A stretch of DNA of 37,807 bases from Pseudomonadota bacterium (GCA_029569495.1 JAKQTB010000094.1:1-37807), one strand, 5' to 3'; counted from the first letter of the stretch, positions 1-11,532 are shown. Made by a program: numbers and translations. Notes: generated by a model from the sequence alone, not told the origin.

Positions 1-282
1 GTTTTTACCTAATGCAGAATAAGGCTTGTTAGAACGCTCTAATGGAGGCTCATTCGTAATTTGTGCGTTTGGAATACTGTCGATGTCTGCTGGCGCACCT
101 TCTCCAGGACCATCATCTAAATAATAACCACCAGCACCTGGTTTTGAGGTGTCAGCAGGTTGAGAGGCTGGTGCGCCAGGCTCACTTACACTTGGTTTGG
201 TTGCAATGCCGCTACAAGCAGAAAGTAAAATAATGCTGAATAAAATAGTACATTTTTGTAGGTTAGCTTTAGTTAGATGCAT
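1..282 (-). CDS. rlpA: RlpA-family septal ring lytic transglycosylase / rare lipoprotein A, N-terminal part (runs off the window edge)
   Basis: Manual minus-strand translation from ATG at 282: MHLTKANLQKCTILFSIILLSACSGIATKPSVSEPGAPASQPADTSKPGAGGYYLDDGPGEGAPADIDSIPNAQITNEPPLERSNKPYSALGK. Has a lipobox (LLSAC) and the GGYYLDDGPG...NKPYS.LGK pattern typical of RlpA; sits downstream of rodA as is usual. Confidence 0.85.
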   Translation of the reverse strand, partial: MHLTKANLQKCTILFSIILLSACSGIATKPSVSEPGAPASQPADTSKPGAGGYYLDDGPGEGAPADIDSIPNAQITNEPPLERSNKPYSALGKN

Positions 283-314
283 GGGGATCTACTTTCATTG
301 GTTGTTATGAGGCA

Positions 315-1439
315 CTAAGTGCCTACTAAATTTTTATGTGTTTGAATGCTCATTAATATACCAAAACTTACACAGAGCGTCACCATCGATGTGCCACCGT
401 AACTAATAAGGGGAAGCGGCACGCCAACGACGGGTAAAATGCCGCTCACCATGCCAATATTCACAAAAGCATATGTAAAGAATGTCAGTGCCAGACTGCC
501 AGCCAGTAGCCGAGAAAATGTATTTTTTGCCTCAGACGCAATATATAGACCGCGTAAAATAATTAAACTAAATAGCGATAATAACAATAGATTTCCCATT
601 AAACCAAACTCTTCACTAAATACGGCAAAAATAAAGTCGGTGTGGTGTTCAGGTAAAAAGTCTAGTTGTGTTTGCGTACCATTGAGCCATCCTTTGCCAT
701 TAAAGCCGCCAGAGCCCACGGCGATAACAGATTGGATGGTGTTATAACCTGCGCCGAGTGGGTCTTGAATGTCACCTAATAAAATTTCAATGCGCTTCCT
801 CTGATACCCATGAAGAAGACCATGATGGATGAAAAAATCAAGTATTGGTTGGCGCATGATATAGAGTAAGGGTGTTGCCACTGCTAGGGTGGCAGCGGAA
901 CCTGCGAGCAGTTTCCAGTTTAACCCTGCCAAAAATAAAATGTAAAACCCCGAGGCAAAAATGAGTAGGGATGTGCCTAAGTCGGGCTGTATTTTAATTA
1001 ACCCAACTGGTATCACGAGCAGTAATGTGGCCGCAGCAAAATCTCTACCATATGGCCTGCCTTCACATTTGGCGAAATACCAAGCAAGCATCATGGGCAT
1101 GGCAATACGCATGAGTTCCGAGGGCTGAATTTTGATAAAACCTAAATTAAGCCAGCGTTGGGCACCTTTACTACTAGAGCCAAACAAAGCAACGGCAATA
1201 AGCAAGATAACGCCTAAAATATAAAGTGGTACCGCAAGACGCTGCAACTGGTGGGGAGTTAAATTAGCCACAATCCACATACACCCCAATGCAACCGTAA
1301 TATTCACGGCCTGTTTATACATATAAGGGACAGATGCACTGTAGACAACACTTAAGCCCAGTAATAATGTGACGAGTAGACACGTCATTAAAAATGCATC
1401 AATATGCTTGCCTATTATTTCAAATAGCCTGCTAATCAT
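315..1439 (-). CDS. rodA: Rod shape-determining protein RodA (SEDS peptidoglycan glycosyltransferase)
   Basis: 374 aa ORF, multi-TM, SEDS motifs (KGAQRWLNLGFIKIQPSE, LPEHHTDFIFAVFSEEFG, GVPLPLISYGGTSM); overlaps the upstream PBP2 gene by 8 nt. Confidence 0.97.
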   Translation of the reverse strand: MISRLFEIIGKHIDAFLMTCLLVTLLLGLSVVYSASVPYMYKQAVNITVALGCMWIVANLTPHQLQRLAVPLYILGVILLIAVALFGSSSKGAQRWLNLGFIKIQPSELMRIAMPMMLAWYFAKCEGRPYGRDFAAATLLLVIPVGLIKIQPDLGTSLLIFASGFYILFLAGLNWKLLAGSAATLAVATPLLYIMRQPILDFFIHHGLLHGYQRKRIEILLGDIQDPLGAGYNTIQSVIAVGSGGFNGKGWLNGTQTQLDFLPEHHTDFIFAVFSEEFGLMGNLLLLSLFSLIILRGLYIASEAKNTFSRLLAGSLALTFFTYAFVNIGMVSGILPVVGVPLPLISYGGTSMVTLCVSFGILMSIQTHKNLVGT

Positions 1440-3387
1440 GAAACTCTTCTTCCATTATAGACTCGGCATCTACAGCGTTTTCTGCTGGCACATTAGCAGT
1501 ATCTTTAACAGAATCCACCTCAGGTAGCTTGTTGAGCAAATAGTAATCCATGACTTTTCTCGCGATTGGACCCGCTGCAGAGCCGCCATGTCCACCGTTT
1601 TCCACAATCACCGCCAGTGCGATTGTGGGGTCATCCGCTGGGGCATAAGCCACAAATAACGCGTGGTCACGATGGCGCTCATTAATGGCGTTGGCGTTGT
1701 ATTTAGCATTTTGTTTGATGCCAATGACTTGTGCGGTACCCGTTTTTGCAGCAACGCTGTAAGGCGCATTTGCCCCTACGCTTGCTGCCGTTCCACCTGG
1801 CAGCGTAACATCAATCATGCCTTTTTTAACGATTTCCAAATTATCAGGATGAATTGTAATCTTATCCTGAATGACCTCAGGAATGATGACGGTTTTCCCA
1901 GTGAGCGGATTTTGCATTTTTGTTACTAAGTGTGGTTTCATTGCTACACCGCTATTGGCCAGTATGGCGGTGCCATAGGCAAGCTGCATCGGCGTTGCGA
2001 GCGTGTAGCCTTGCCCAATACCCGTGATGACTGTGTCACCTTGATACCAAGGCTGTTTGTAACGCCGTTTTTTCCAGTCTGGTGTGGGCAGTAGTCCGCC
2101 ATTTTCTCCTTGAATATCAATTCCAGTTTTTTTTCCGAAGCCAAAATGACTGACGAAATCACTTAAGTTTCCAATGCCTAATTCCATCGCCAAACCGTAA
2201 AAAAATGTATCGCAAGAGATCGTAATGGCTTTTTGCATATTGACGATACCATGACCACTTGGCTTCCAGTCTCGATAGCGGTGTGTACTATTGGGCAAGC
2301 TGAAGTAACCTGCATCATGAATTGCGTAGGGTGGCGCACGTAAACCATGTTCTAAGCCAGCAAGGGCGACGAATGGTTTGAAGGTTGAGCCGGGAGGATA
2401 CACGCCGCGAATAGGACGGTTGATAAGTGGCCTGTCAATCGAGTCATTTAAGGCTTTCCAGTTATCAACATCAATCCCATCAACAAATAAATTTGGGTCA
2501 AAATTGGGCTGACTGACAAAACTTAATACTTCGCCCGTTTTGGGATTGAGTGCGACTAATGCGCCGCGCCGGTCTCCAAAGGCTTTTTCGGCGATTTCTT
2601 GCAATTTAGTGTCGATGGAAAGAACAATATTTTCACCAGGTACAGGCGCTGTGCTCGATAATACGCGCACAGCTCGGCCGTCTTTATCGATTTCAATTTG
2701 TTGAAACCCAGTTTTACCATGTAATTGCTCTTCGTAAAATTGTTCTATACCACTTTTTCCGATGTGATCTGAACCCTTGTAATTTGAAAGTACCCCCGGA
2801 TTTTCTTTGTCAGCTTCTTCAAGATTCGCCACGTCTTTATCGTTAATTCGTCCAATATAACCTACAATATGCGCGCCAAGTTTACCCAACGGATAGCGGC
2901 GGTAAAGGCGCGATTTAATCTCAACACCAGGAAATTGGTATTTGTTTACTGCAAAACTAGCGGCCTCAGTTTCGTTGAGGTGTGTACGAATAGGGATGCT
3001 TTCAAAATTTCGGCTAGCTTGCCTAAGTTTTTTGAATTTCTTTTTGTCCAACTCACTGATTTCAATCAAATGACTGAGCTCATTGATGGTATCTTCAATA
3101 TTGGTATCTAATTTTGATGGGATAATTTCGAGTGTATAGACGAAAAAATTATGTGCCATCACTACGCCATTTTTGTCTAGAATTAAACCACGAGTGGGAA
3201 CAATTGGCACCACTGAAATGCGGTTGTTTTCAGCAAGCGTTTGATAATGCTGATGTTGGATGACTTGCAAATAAAACAAGCGATAGGCAAGCAGTAAAAA
3301 TAAGGCAACCACCACAAACCCAGCAAACACCAGTCGGCGCTTGAAGTAGTATTGCTCATGTTGAAAATTTTTGAGTTCAGAAAGCAT
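1432..3387 (-). CDS. mrdA: Penicillin-binding protein 2 (peptidoglycan D,D-transpeptidase)
   Basis: 651 aa ORF; single N-terminal TM, PBP dimer domain, transpeptidase motifs GSTFKP (SxxK), SCD (SxN-like) and KTGTAQ (KTG); adjacent to rodA. Confidence 0.97.
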   Translation of the reverse strand: MLSELKNFQHEQYYFKRRLVFAGFVVVALFLLLAYRLFYLQVIQHQHYQTLAENNRISVVPIVPTRGLILDKNGVVMAHNFFVYTLEIIPSKLDTNIEDTINELSHLIEISELDKKKFKKLRQASRNFESIPIRTHLNETEAASFAVNKYQFPGVEIKSRLYRRYPLGKLGAHIVGYIGRINDKDVANLEEADKENPGVLSNYKGSDHIGKSGIEQFYEEQLHGKTGFQQIEIDKDGRAVRVLSSTAPVPGENIVLSIDTKLQEIAEKAFGDRRGALVALNPKTGEVLSFVSQPNFDPNLFVDGIDVDNWKALNDSIDRPLINRPIRGVYPPGSTFKPFVALAGLEHGLRAPPYAIHDAGYFSLPNSTHRYRDWKPSGHGIVNMQKAITISCDTFFYGLAMELGIGNLSDFVSHFGFGKKTGIDIQGENGGLLPTPDWKKRRYKQPWYQGDTVITGIGQGYTLATPMQLAYGTAILANSGVAMKPHLVTKMQNPLTGKTVIIPEVIQDKITIHPDNLEIVKKGMIDVTLPGGTAASVGANAPYSVAAKTGTAQVIGIKQNAKYNANAINERHRDHALFVAYAPADDPTIALAVIVENGGHGGSAAGPIARKVMDYYLLNKLPEVDSVKDTANVPAENAVDAESIMEEEFHD

Positions 3388-3476
3388 ATTAACGATGTGG
3401 CGCTAAATCTTTGCTGTGAATATCAGACCGAATGTGCGAGACCGCGCCTTGGTGCAACATAAGGTGAACATGAAAA

Positions 3477-3956
3477 TTAAGTGCCACGGGCGCGACCACC
3501 TGTATTCAAACCAAATAATACGGCTAATCTCCACAGCAAAATGCCAGTAAAGCTTGGTAAAAAATAGGACCAGCCCCACACTTCAGCCCCAGAAAACACT
3601 TTAAGAATAAGCAAAGTGAATTGTGAAATGAGTAACAAAATGAACACGTATAACAGTTGTTGTGTATGGTTAAAGAGTACAAGGCGGCGCTGATAGACCA
3701 CCCCAAAAAAAGCAGTGACAGTATAGGCTAAGGCGTATTGACCGAATATACCACCACTCGCCAAATCAGCGATCAAACCCACAAGCCAAGCGGTACCAAT
3801 ATTGCATAAATTGGGGGCACGAATCAGCCAAAAAATAACCACTAGTAGCAGAAAGTCAGGGCGCGCTTTTAGCGCTAATCCTGACCAAGGAACTAGCAGG
3901 CAAATGAGTGCCACTAGTAGTGAAATATAGACTGTTTTGAAGTTATTGTGTGGCAT
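3477..3956 (-). CDS. mreD: Rod shape-determining protein MreD
   Basis: 159 aa multi-TM ORF with MreD-like RPDFLLLVVIFWLIRAP segment; between mreC and mrdA; 14 nt overlap with mreC. Confidence 0.93.
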   Translation of the reverse strand: MPHNNFKTVYISLLVALICLLVPWSGLALKARPDFLLLVVIFWLIRAPNLCNIGTAWLVGLIADLASGGIFGQYALAYTVTAFFGVVYQRRLVLFNHTQQLLYVFILLLISQFTLLILKVFSGAEVWGWSYFLPSFTGILLWRLAVLFGLNTGGRARGT

Positions 3957-4941
3957 TGGGTTTAATAGGCTTTTCAGTCAAATTTGCTGCTTTTTTTATT
4001 TTAGTTTGGCCACTTTCCTTTTTGTTTGATGTTGGCAATGTATTCTGGCTAGTTTCGACCTCTTGGCTGGGGACTTCGTTTTTGATTGGCATGCTGACAA
4101 TCAGTACATGACGATGGTTTTCAATGCCGCCTGTAGGTGTGCAAGTGATGCGTGCATAGGCTGAGTCAGGCGTTGCAGTGATTTTAGTGACAGTTGCAAC
4201 TGCAAGGCCAGCCGGGTATACGCCATCAATGCCAGAAGTGACGAGTTTGTCACCAGTTTTTATATCCACATTGGCTGGCAAGTAGGGGATATCGAGCGTG
4301 TTATCACGACCGCGGCCGAAGGCGATGGCACGTAAACCATTGCGTTCTATCTGCACGGGAATTGCGAGTGCTTTATCGGTAATGAGAGTGACTTCACTGC
4401 TGTATGGAAAGACGCGCGTCACTTGACCGATAACACCAGTTGCATCTACTACTGCCTGACCCGCAATAATTTGATGTTGAGTGCCGCGATTAAGGATATT
4501 TTTTTTTCTAAATAAGTCCCGACCGACGTACATGACTTCGCCCAGCACGCTCGTTTCAGCCAACGCTTGATTGGTTTTTAGCAAACCTCTGAGATGACTA
4601 TTTTCTAGCGTTAACGTATTGAGTTTTTGTAGTGCAACGTTATTTTCTAGGGCTTGTTGCCGCAATTGCTTGTTCTCACTCACCAAACGATTTTGCGTGG
4701 AAAAATACTCGGTGACATTTTGGTATAGCTGTGAAGGTGCATTGGCGATCACCTGCAAAGGGTGCAGTATCGCGACGAGGTGTTGGCGCACGGTCGACAG
4801 GTATTGGAGGCGGCTATCTGTAGCAATTAGCGCTAGTGATAATGCGGAAAAAAATACGAGGCGGGCGAACGGGCTTGGCCCCCGCACAAAAAAGGCAGGT
4901 TCTTGCTGTTGTTCAAGTTTGTGATTAAACCCTAGCGCCAT
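3943..4941 (-). CDS. mreC: Cell shape-determining protein MreC
   Basis: 332 aa ORF; N-terminal TM, coiled coil (ENKQLRQQALENNVALQKLNTLTLENSHLRGLL), and a beta-barrel domain (VVDATGVIGQVTRVFPYSSEVTLITD, GDKLVTSGIDGVYPAGL). Confidence 0.96.
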   Translation of the reverse strand: MALGFNHKLEQQQEPAFFVRGPSPFARLVFFSALSLALIATDSRLQYLSTVRQHLVAILHPLQVIANAPSQLYQNVTEYFSTQNRLVSENKQLRQQALENNVALQKLNTLTLENSHLRGLLKTNQALAETSVLGEVMYVGRDLFRKKNILNRGTQHQIIAGQAVVDATGVIGQVTRVFPYSSEVTLITDKALAIPVQIERNGLRAIAFGRGRDNTLDIPYLPANVDIKTGDKLVTSGIDGVYPAGLAVATVTKITATPDSAYARITCTPTGGIENHRHVLIVSMPIKNEVPSQEVETSQNTLPTSNKKESGQTKIKKAANLTEKPIKPNATQ

Positions 4942-5002
4942 CTTTTTAGACGCCCCATCGTTTAGATGTCATAGTCAAGTATTCAATACCAGATTTCATT
5001 AC

Positions 5003-5011
5003 ATTATACCA
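5003..5011 (-). promoter_or_regulatory. Candidate extended -10 promoter (TGG-TATAAT) for mreC/mreD
   Basis: The minus strand reads ATTGGTATAATG here: a consensus TATAAT preceded by TG-N, about 60 nt upstream of the mreC start. No good -35 seen at 17 nt, which an extended -10 promoter can tolerate. Confidence 0.45.
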
Positions 5012-5063
5012 ATCTCAAATATCCAGCATGATGCAAATGTGGCATTAGAGTGCCGAGTCCTCA

Positions 5064-5094
5064 GAAATAAATTAGGCCGCATAAAACGGCCTAA
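5064..5094 (-). terminator. Candidate intrinsic terminator/attenuator downstream of mreB
   Basis: Minus-strand reading: TTAGGCCG-TTTTATG-CGGCCTAA (8 bp perfect stem, 7 nt loop; + strand 5072-5094) followed by TTTATTTC. Confidence 0.6.
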
Positions 5095-5142
5095 CTTCGC
5101 ATGCACTTGAGTGATGTAGAGGCTTTCTAAAGTAGAGATAAC

Positions 5143-6351
<1,209 letters not shown>

Positions 6352-6437
6352 CTAAATTGCAAATAATTTGCTTAAAATTAATTTTTCACCACGCTGTCAA
6401 TTAGACCGCCCCAATAAGATTTTGGAAAATTTAGAGC

Positions 6438-6752
6438 ATGGCACTGAGTATTGAAGATATTAAAAAAGTGGCGCATTTAGCGCGTCTAGAAATTAGTGAT
6501 GCGGATGCATCTGCAACACTCACTAAATTGAGCGGAATTTTAAGGTTGATTGAGCAAATGCAGGCGGTGGACACCACTGGCATTGTGCCCATGTCACATT
6601 CGCAAGATTTAAGTCAGCGCTTGCGTGACGATATCGTCACAAAAACCAATCAGCGAGAAGCATTTCAAAAAAATGCACCTGTGTTAGGTAATGGCTCAAC
6701 AGAGTCAGCCGTGGCAGAGGGTCTGTATTTAGTGCCTAAAGTAATTGAATAA
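6438..6752 (+). CDS. gatC: Asp-tRNA(Asn)/Glu-tRNA(Gln) amidotransferase subunit GatC
   Basis: 104 aa; [21 protein letters not shown]...[11 protein letters not shown]...LRDDIV is GatC-typical; followed by gatA and gatB. Confidence 0.96.
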   Translation: MALSIEDIKKVAHLARLEISDADASATLTKLSGILRLIEQMQAVDTTGIVPMSHSQDLSQRLRDDIVTKTNQREAFQKNAPVLGNGSTESAVAEGLYLVPKVIE

Positions 6753-6753
6753 T

Positions 6754-8208
6754 ATGATGAATCGTAGCTTAAAGCAGTTTGGAGAAATGCTCCAAACCAA
6801 GAAAATTTCTAGCGTAGAACTCACGCAAACTTTTTTGGCTCGGATTGCACAGCATAATCCAAGTATTAACGCCTATATTGCGTTAGATGAAGCCAAGTCA
6901 CTTGCACAGGCAAAAGCTGCAGATGCGTTAATTGCGGCTGGTAAGGCTTCACCACTCACTGGCATCCCCATTGCACAAAAAGATATCTTTTGTGCCAAAG
7001 ATTGGCCTACGACTTGCGGCTCTAAAATGTTAGCTAACTTTGTTGCGCCTTACGACGCGCATGTGATTACACAGTTTGATGCCGTTGGCGCCGTCAATTT
7101 AGGCAAAACCAATATGGATGAATTTGCCATGGGTTCATCAAATGAAACCAGTTATTTTGGCGGTGTAAAAAATCCGTGGGATGTTGAACGTGTGCCGGGC
7201 GGCAGTAGTGGTGGCAGTGCCGCCGCGGTGGCAGCTAGGCTATGTGCAGCAGCAACAGGCACCGATACAGGTGGCTCGATTCGTCAACCTGCTTCGCTTT
7301 GCGGATTTTCTGGCCTAAAACCAACCTATGGCGTTGTTTCTCGCTATGGCATGATTGCATTTGCTTCATCGCTTGACCAAGCCGGCCCTATGGCAAAAAG
7401 CGCTGAAGATTGTGCGCTGATGATGAACGTGATGGCAGGGTTTGACGAACGCGATTCAACCAGTTTGAACCGTGAAAAAGAAGATTACACTCGGGATTTG
7501 GCAAAACCCTTGCAAGGCTTAAGAGTGGGTTTGCCAAAAGAATTTTTTGCTGAAGGGCTTGATGCAAGTGTTGGCAAAGTCATTGATGAGGCCATTGCGG
7601 CGTACAAAAAATTAGGTGCTGAAATCGTTGAAATCTCACTGCCAAACACTGGGCTTTCGATTCCGGTGTATTACGTCTTAGCGCCTGCTGAGGCTTCTAG
7701 CAATTTGTCACGTTATGATGGCGTGCGTTATGGCCATCGTACTGCCGAATATACCGATTTAATGGACATGTACTGTAAGAGCCGCGCTGAAGGCTTTGGT
7801 GCAGAAGTAAAACGCCGTATTTTAATTGGCACCTATGTATTGAGTGCGGGCTATTACGATGCCTATTACCTTAAAGCCCAGCAAATACGCCGTTTGATTG
7901 CACAAGATTTTGTTGAGGCGTTTAAGCATTGTGATGTGATTATGGGCCCAGCTGCACCTTCAACTGCTTTTAAAGCGGGTGAAAAGGTGGACGACCCCGT
8001 GGCAATGTATTTGCAAGACATCTATACCATCTCCACCAATTTGGCGGGTTTACCTGGCATGAGCGTGCCGGCAGGTTTCAGCAATGGATTGCCCGTAGGG
8101 TTACAAATTATCGGTAATTACTTTGATGAAGCACGCATGCTGAATGTGGCGCACCAATATCAACAAGTAACAGATTGGCATCTTAAAATGCCACAAGGAA
8201 TTGAATAA
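6754..8208 (+). CDS. gatA: Asp-tRNA(Asn)/Glu-tRNA(Gln) amidotransferase subunit GatA
   Basis: Amidase signature [45 protein letters not shown]. The ORF track starts at a TTG (6745) inside gatC; the ATG at 6754 just after the gatC stop is more likely. Confidence 0.97.
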   Translation: MMNRSLKQFGEMLQTKKISSVELTQTFLARIAQHNPSINAYIALDEAKSLAQAKAADALIAAGKASPLTGIPIAQKDIFCAKDWPTTCGSKMLANFVAPYDAHVITQFDAVGAVNLGKTNMDEFAMGSSNETSYFGGVKNPWDVERVPGGSSGGSAAAVAARLCAAATGTDTGGSIRQPASLCGFSGLKPTYGVVSRYGMIAFASSLDQAGPMAKSAEDCALMMNVMAGFDERDSTSLNREKEDYTRDLAKPLQGLRVGLPKEFFAEGLDASVGKVIDEAIAAYKKLGAEIVEISLPNTGLSIPVYYVLAPAEASSNLSRYDGVRYGHRTAEYTDLMDMYCKSRAEGFGAEVKRRILIGTYVLSAGYYDAYYLKAQQIRRLIAQDFVEAFKHCDVIMGPAAPSTAFKAGEKVDDPVAMYLQDIYTISTNLAGLPGMSVPAGFSNGLPVGLQIIGNYFDEARMLNVAHQYQQVTDWHLKMPQGIE

Positions 8209-9653
8209 TGGAATGGGAAGTCGTTATTGGGTTAGAAACGCATACCCAATTAAAAACAAACACCAAAATATTTTCGGGCGCGTCCACGGCCTTTGGCGCC
8301 GAGCCAAATACGCAAGCCTGTGAGGTGAGTATTGCATTGCCGGGCGTGTTGCCTGTGTTGAACCGTGAAGCAGTAAATTGTGCCATTAAATTTGGCTTGG
8401 CCGTGAATGCTGAAATCGCGCCACGCAGCGTATTTGCCCGCAAGAATTATTTCTACCCAGACTTGCCCAAAGGCTACCAAATCAGCCAATACGAATTGCC
8501 GGTGGTGGGAAAAGGTGCGGTAACGATTCAAGTGCCAGCAGTCGGCAAAAACCCAGCTTATGAAAAAGTGGTGAATATTACCCGTGCGCATTTGGAGGAA
8601 GATGCAGGTAAATCAGTACATGGCGCAGTGGAAGGCATGAGCGGTATTGACTTAAACCGTGCAGGTACGCCCCTATTGGAAATTGTCACCGAACCCGATA
8701 TGCGCTCTGCGGCTGAAGCTGTAGCCTATGCCAAAAAATTGCACGAACTCGTGCAATGGATAGGCATTTGTGACGGCAACATGCAAGAAGGCAGCTTTAG
8801 ATGTGATGTAAACGTTTCTGTGCGAAAAAAAGGGTCAGATAAACTCGGCACGCGCCGCGAGATTAAAAACCTCAATTCGTTCAAATTTATGCAGCAAGCG
8901 ATTGAATACGAAACACGTTGGCAAATTGAAACATTAGAAGATGGCGGCACGATTCAGCAGGCAACGGTCTTGTTTAACCCTGACACAGGAGAAACGCGTT
9001 CGATGCGCTCTAAAGAAGAGGCCAACGATTACCGCTATTTTCCGGACCCAGATTTATTGCCATTAGAGGTGACGGAGGCAGATAAAGCGCGCGTTAAAGC
9101 GCAAATGCCTGAGTTGCCTGAAGCCATGAAAGCACGCTTTGAGGCAGATTTTGGCTTAACGAGTTACGATGCGGCAACACTGACGGCAAGCCGCGAACTG
9201 ACAGATTACTTTGTGCAAACAGTCAGCGCTGGCGCTGAAGCCAAACCAGCCGCAAACTGGGTCATGGGGGCGGTTTCAGCCAAATTGAATGCAGAAGAAA
9301 AGTCTCTTGCAGATTCACCCGTCAACCCCAATCAGCTTGCCAGTCTACTCAAGCGCATTGCCGACAACACGATTTCAAATAATGCGGCAAAACAAGTGTT
9401 TGAAGCGCTTTGGAATGGTGAAAAGGATGTGGATGCCATTATTGCCGCAAAAGGCCTGAAACAAGAGTCTGACAGCGGTGCGATTGAAGCGATCATTGAT
9501 GAAGTATTAAAAGCTAACCCTGCCATGGTTGAAGAATTTAAAGCAGGCAAAGAAAAAGCATTTAACGCACTTGTTGGGCAGGCGATGAAGGCTTCAAAAG
9601 GCAAGGCCAACCCAGCGCAAGTGAATGAAATTCTGAAGAAAAAATTAAGCTAA
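8208..9653 (+). CDS. gatB: Asp-tRNA(Asn)/Glu-tRNA(Gln) amidotransferase subunit GatB
   Basis: 481 aa; [53 protein letters not shown] and the YRYFPDPDL motif; starts 1 nt from the gatA stop. Confidence 0.98.
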   Translation: MEWEVVIGLETHTQLKTNTKIFSGASTAFGAEPNTQACEVSIALPGVLPVLNREAVNCAIKFGLAVNAEIAPRSVFARKNYFYPDLPKGYQISQYELPVVGKGAVTIQVPAVGKNPAYEKVVNITRAHLEEDAGKSVHGAVEGMSGIDLNRAGTPLLEIVTEPDMRSAAEAVAYAKKLHELVQWIGICDGNMQEGSFRCDVNVSVRKKGSDKLGTRREIKNLNSFKFMQQAIEYETRWQIETLEDGGTIQQATVLFNPDTGETRSMRSKEEANDYRYFPDPDLLPLEVTEADKARVKAQMPELPEAMKARFEADFGLTSYDAATLTASRELTDYFVQTVSAGAEAKPAANWVMGAVSAKLNAEEKSLADSPVNPNQLASLLKRIADNTISNNAAKQVFEALWNGEKDVDAIIAAKGLKQESDSGAIEAIIDEVLKANPAMVEEFKAGKEKAFNALVGQAMKASKGKANPAQVNEILKKKLS

Positions 9654-9683
9654 AATAAACCAAAAAAGCACTTAAATTTATTG

Positions 9684-9748
9684 CAACCTTTTTTGATGCT
9701 CTGGAAGCCTTATAAATAAAGGCTTCCAGAGCATTATTTTTTTCTCGG
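9684..9748 (+). repeat. Dispersed hairpin repeat, copy 1 (also terminator-like for gatB)
   Basis: CAACCTTTTTTGATGCTCTGGAAGCCTTATAAATAAAGGCTTCCAGAGCATTATTTTTTTCTCGG. Contains a perfect 16 bp stem (9696-9734, 7 nt loop ATAAATA) followed by TATTTTTTT. Matches copies at 15642 and 25539. Confidence 0.9.
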
Positions 9749-9843
9749 AGGAATTTTAGCTTGTTTTGAATGTTTTTTTGGGTGTGAAATAAGTGCGTTT
9801 TTATGGAGTAGTTAGTTAAATCAAAGCGCCCAATTTTATAAAG

Positions 9844-10701
9844 CTATTCTTTCATTTTAGCCTGAGTCGCCATAATTTCTAAATTGAGCCGGGCAATTTC
9901 TTCATTGGCCTCTTGAATGCCGAACGACACACGCTGCGGCTGTTCAACACCTGCTTTTTTGGCATCCAACGCTTCTTTGAGTAAACCGTTCAAACGCGTT
10001 TGCGTCGTTGCTTTTTGGGCTTCAAGATCTGCCAGTCGTTTTTTGCCCTCAATGACGACAGGCGATTTATCGTTATTCGGTTTCAGTTCGGCATATCTTG
10101 CCTTGTAACTGGCAAAGCGCGCCATGGTCACGGCGATGTTTTTTTCTACTGCCGTAATTTCAGCCTGTGTTTTGGTAATTTGTGCCTGATTATATTTAAT
10201 GTCATCGAGAATATTGTTTGGTACTGGTTTTTTACGTTTTAGAAAGCCCTCTTGTTTTTCTATGTTTTTTTGCAAGGTAACGCGCGTATCGTTAAGCCGC
10301 TGGTTAAGGTTAGCAAGCGCTAACTCATCGCTTTTGATATTGCGGTCACGGGCTAAATCAATTTCATCAATACTGCCGTACGAAGCCAGCAAGGCTGAAT
10401 CTCGTCGAGATTGGCTGGTGTTGGTGCGTTCAACTTCACCGCTGTCGGTTTTTTCGTTGTAGGCTTCATTTTTTTTAACCGTCACGCCCGTTTTGTTGAT
10501 TTCACTATTACTGCGCCCTGCTGCATCTGCGGGTAGCTTGTCACCATAATGGGTGACGCCATTGGCATCTTTCCATTTGACAATTTTGCCTTCAGCGCTG
10601 GCTTGTGGGCTGATGGTGAAGATTAAAAACAGGCACGCAATCCATAGTAGACTGCGTGATGCACAGGCGAACAGATTTTGACGACGTTTAAGGTCGTCCA
10701 T
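9844..10701 (-). CDS. DUF4124 domain-containing protein (secreted/periplasmic, coiled-coil)
   Basis: Signal-peptide-like segment followed by EGKIVKWKDANGVTHYGDKLP (DUF4124-type motif), then long charged helices. ORF opens to 10752; internal ATG at 10701 gives a more plausible signal peptide (MDDLKRRQNLFACASRSLLWIACLFLIFTISPQASA). Confidence 0.75.
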   Translation of the reverse strand: MDDLKRRQNLFACASRSLLWIACLFLIFTISPQASAEGKIVKWKDANGVTHYGDKLPADAAGRSNSEINKTGVTVKKNEAYNEKTDSGEVERTNTSQSRRDSALLASYGSIDEIDLARDRNIKSDELALANLNQRLNDTRVTLQKNIEKQEGFLKRKKPVPNNILDDIKYNQAQITKTQAEITAVEKNIAVTMARFASYKARYAELKPNNDKSPVVIEGKKRLADLEAQKATTQTRLNGLLKEALDAKKAGVEQPQRVSFGIQEANEEIARLNLEIMATQAKMKE

Positions 10702-10812
10702 GTGTAGCGCGTTAATTTTTATATGTTCAGGTTGTAAAAGCAATTGCTTCATGGTGCCAAAAATGGCCTTATTTCTCTGTTAAGGGTAAAAAATTTCATT
10801 GTTATCATAGCG

Positions 10813-11493
10813 TTAATTTAATGGTATCACACCATATTGTTGACGATAGCGCTGAACTGCATGCAAATATTGCGCCAATTCTGGTTTATCTTGCAAATAA
10901 TTTAGCAAATCACTTAAAGTGGCAATCGCACACACGGGCAATTGATGTTGTTGCACCACTTCTTGCACGGCTGACAATTCACCAAGCCCTTTTTCTTGTC
11001 GGTCGATGGCAATAGCAACGCCGCAGGCCGTGGCACCGTTGACTTTGATCAGTTCGACAGACTCGCGCACAGAGGTTCCCGCTGAAATCACATCATCTAT
11101 GATCAACACGCGACCTTTAAGTGGGCTGCCCACAATTACGCCGCCTTCACCATGATCTTTAGCCTCTTTGCGGTTATATGCATAAGGGATATTGTGACCA
11201 TTTTTGGCAAATGCAATGGCAATACTTGCCACTAAGGTGATGCCTTTGTAGGCCGGGCCAAATAGCATGTCGAAGGCGATGCCCGAGTTTTGGATAGCGG
11301 CCGCATAAAATTCGCCTAGTTTCATGAGGCTTTCACCGTCATTAAATAAACCTGCATTAAAAAAATACGGGCTGTTGCGCCCGGCTTTTGTTTTAAATTC
11401 GCCAAAGCGTAAAACCTCTTTTTTAACCGCAAATGCGATAAACTCTTGGCTGAACTGTTTTTCTGCCGCTAATGTTTTGTCTTGTTGGCTCAT
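10813..11493 (-). CDS. pyrE: Orotate phosphoribosyltransferase
   Basis: 226 aa; GEFKTKAGRNSPYFFNAG, FGPAYKGITL and the PRPP motif VLIIDDVISAGTS. Confidence 0.97.
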   Translation of the reverse strand: MSQQDKTLAAEKQFSQEFIAFAVKKEVLRFGEFKTKAGRNSPYFFNAGLFNDGESLMKLGEFYAAAIQNSGIAFDMLFGPAYKGITLVASIAIAFAKNGHNIPYAYNRKEAKDHGEGGVIVGSPLKGRVLIIDDVISAGTSVRESVELIKVNGATACGVAIAIDRQEKGLGELSAVQEVVQQHQLPVCAIATLSDLLNYLQDKPELAQYLHAVQRYRQQYGVIPLN

Positions 11494-11532
11494 ATTAAAA
11501 ATATTGATTGAAAATTAAAGGAAAATTAAGTT

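Noticed and set aside
8250-8591. Antisense ORFs of 60-179 aa inside gat, trp, pil, hem and similar genes (for example 8250-8591, 21596-22039, 27398-27823, 32076-32615)
   Set aside because: Shadow ORFs opposite strongly recognised genes; no plausible domains or ribosome-binding sites.
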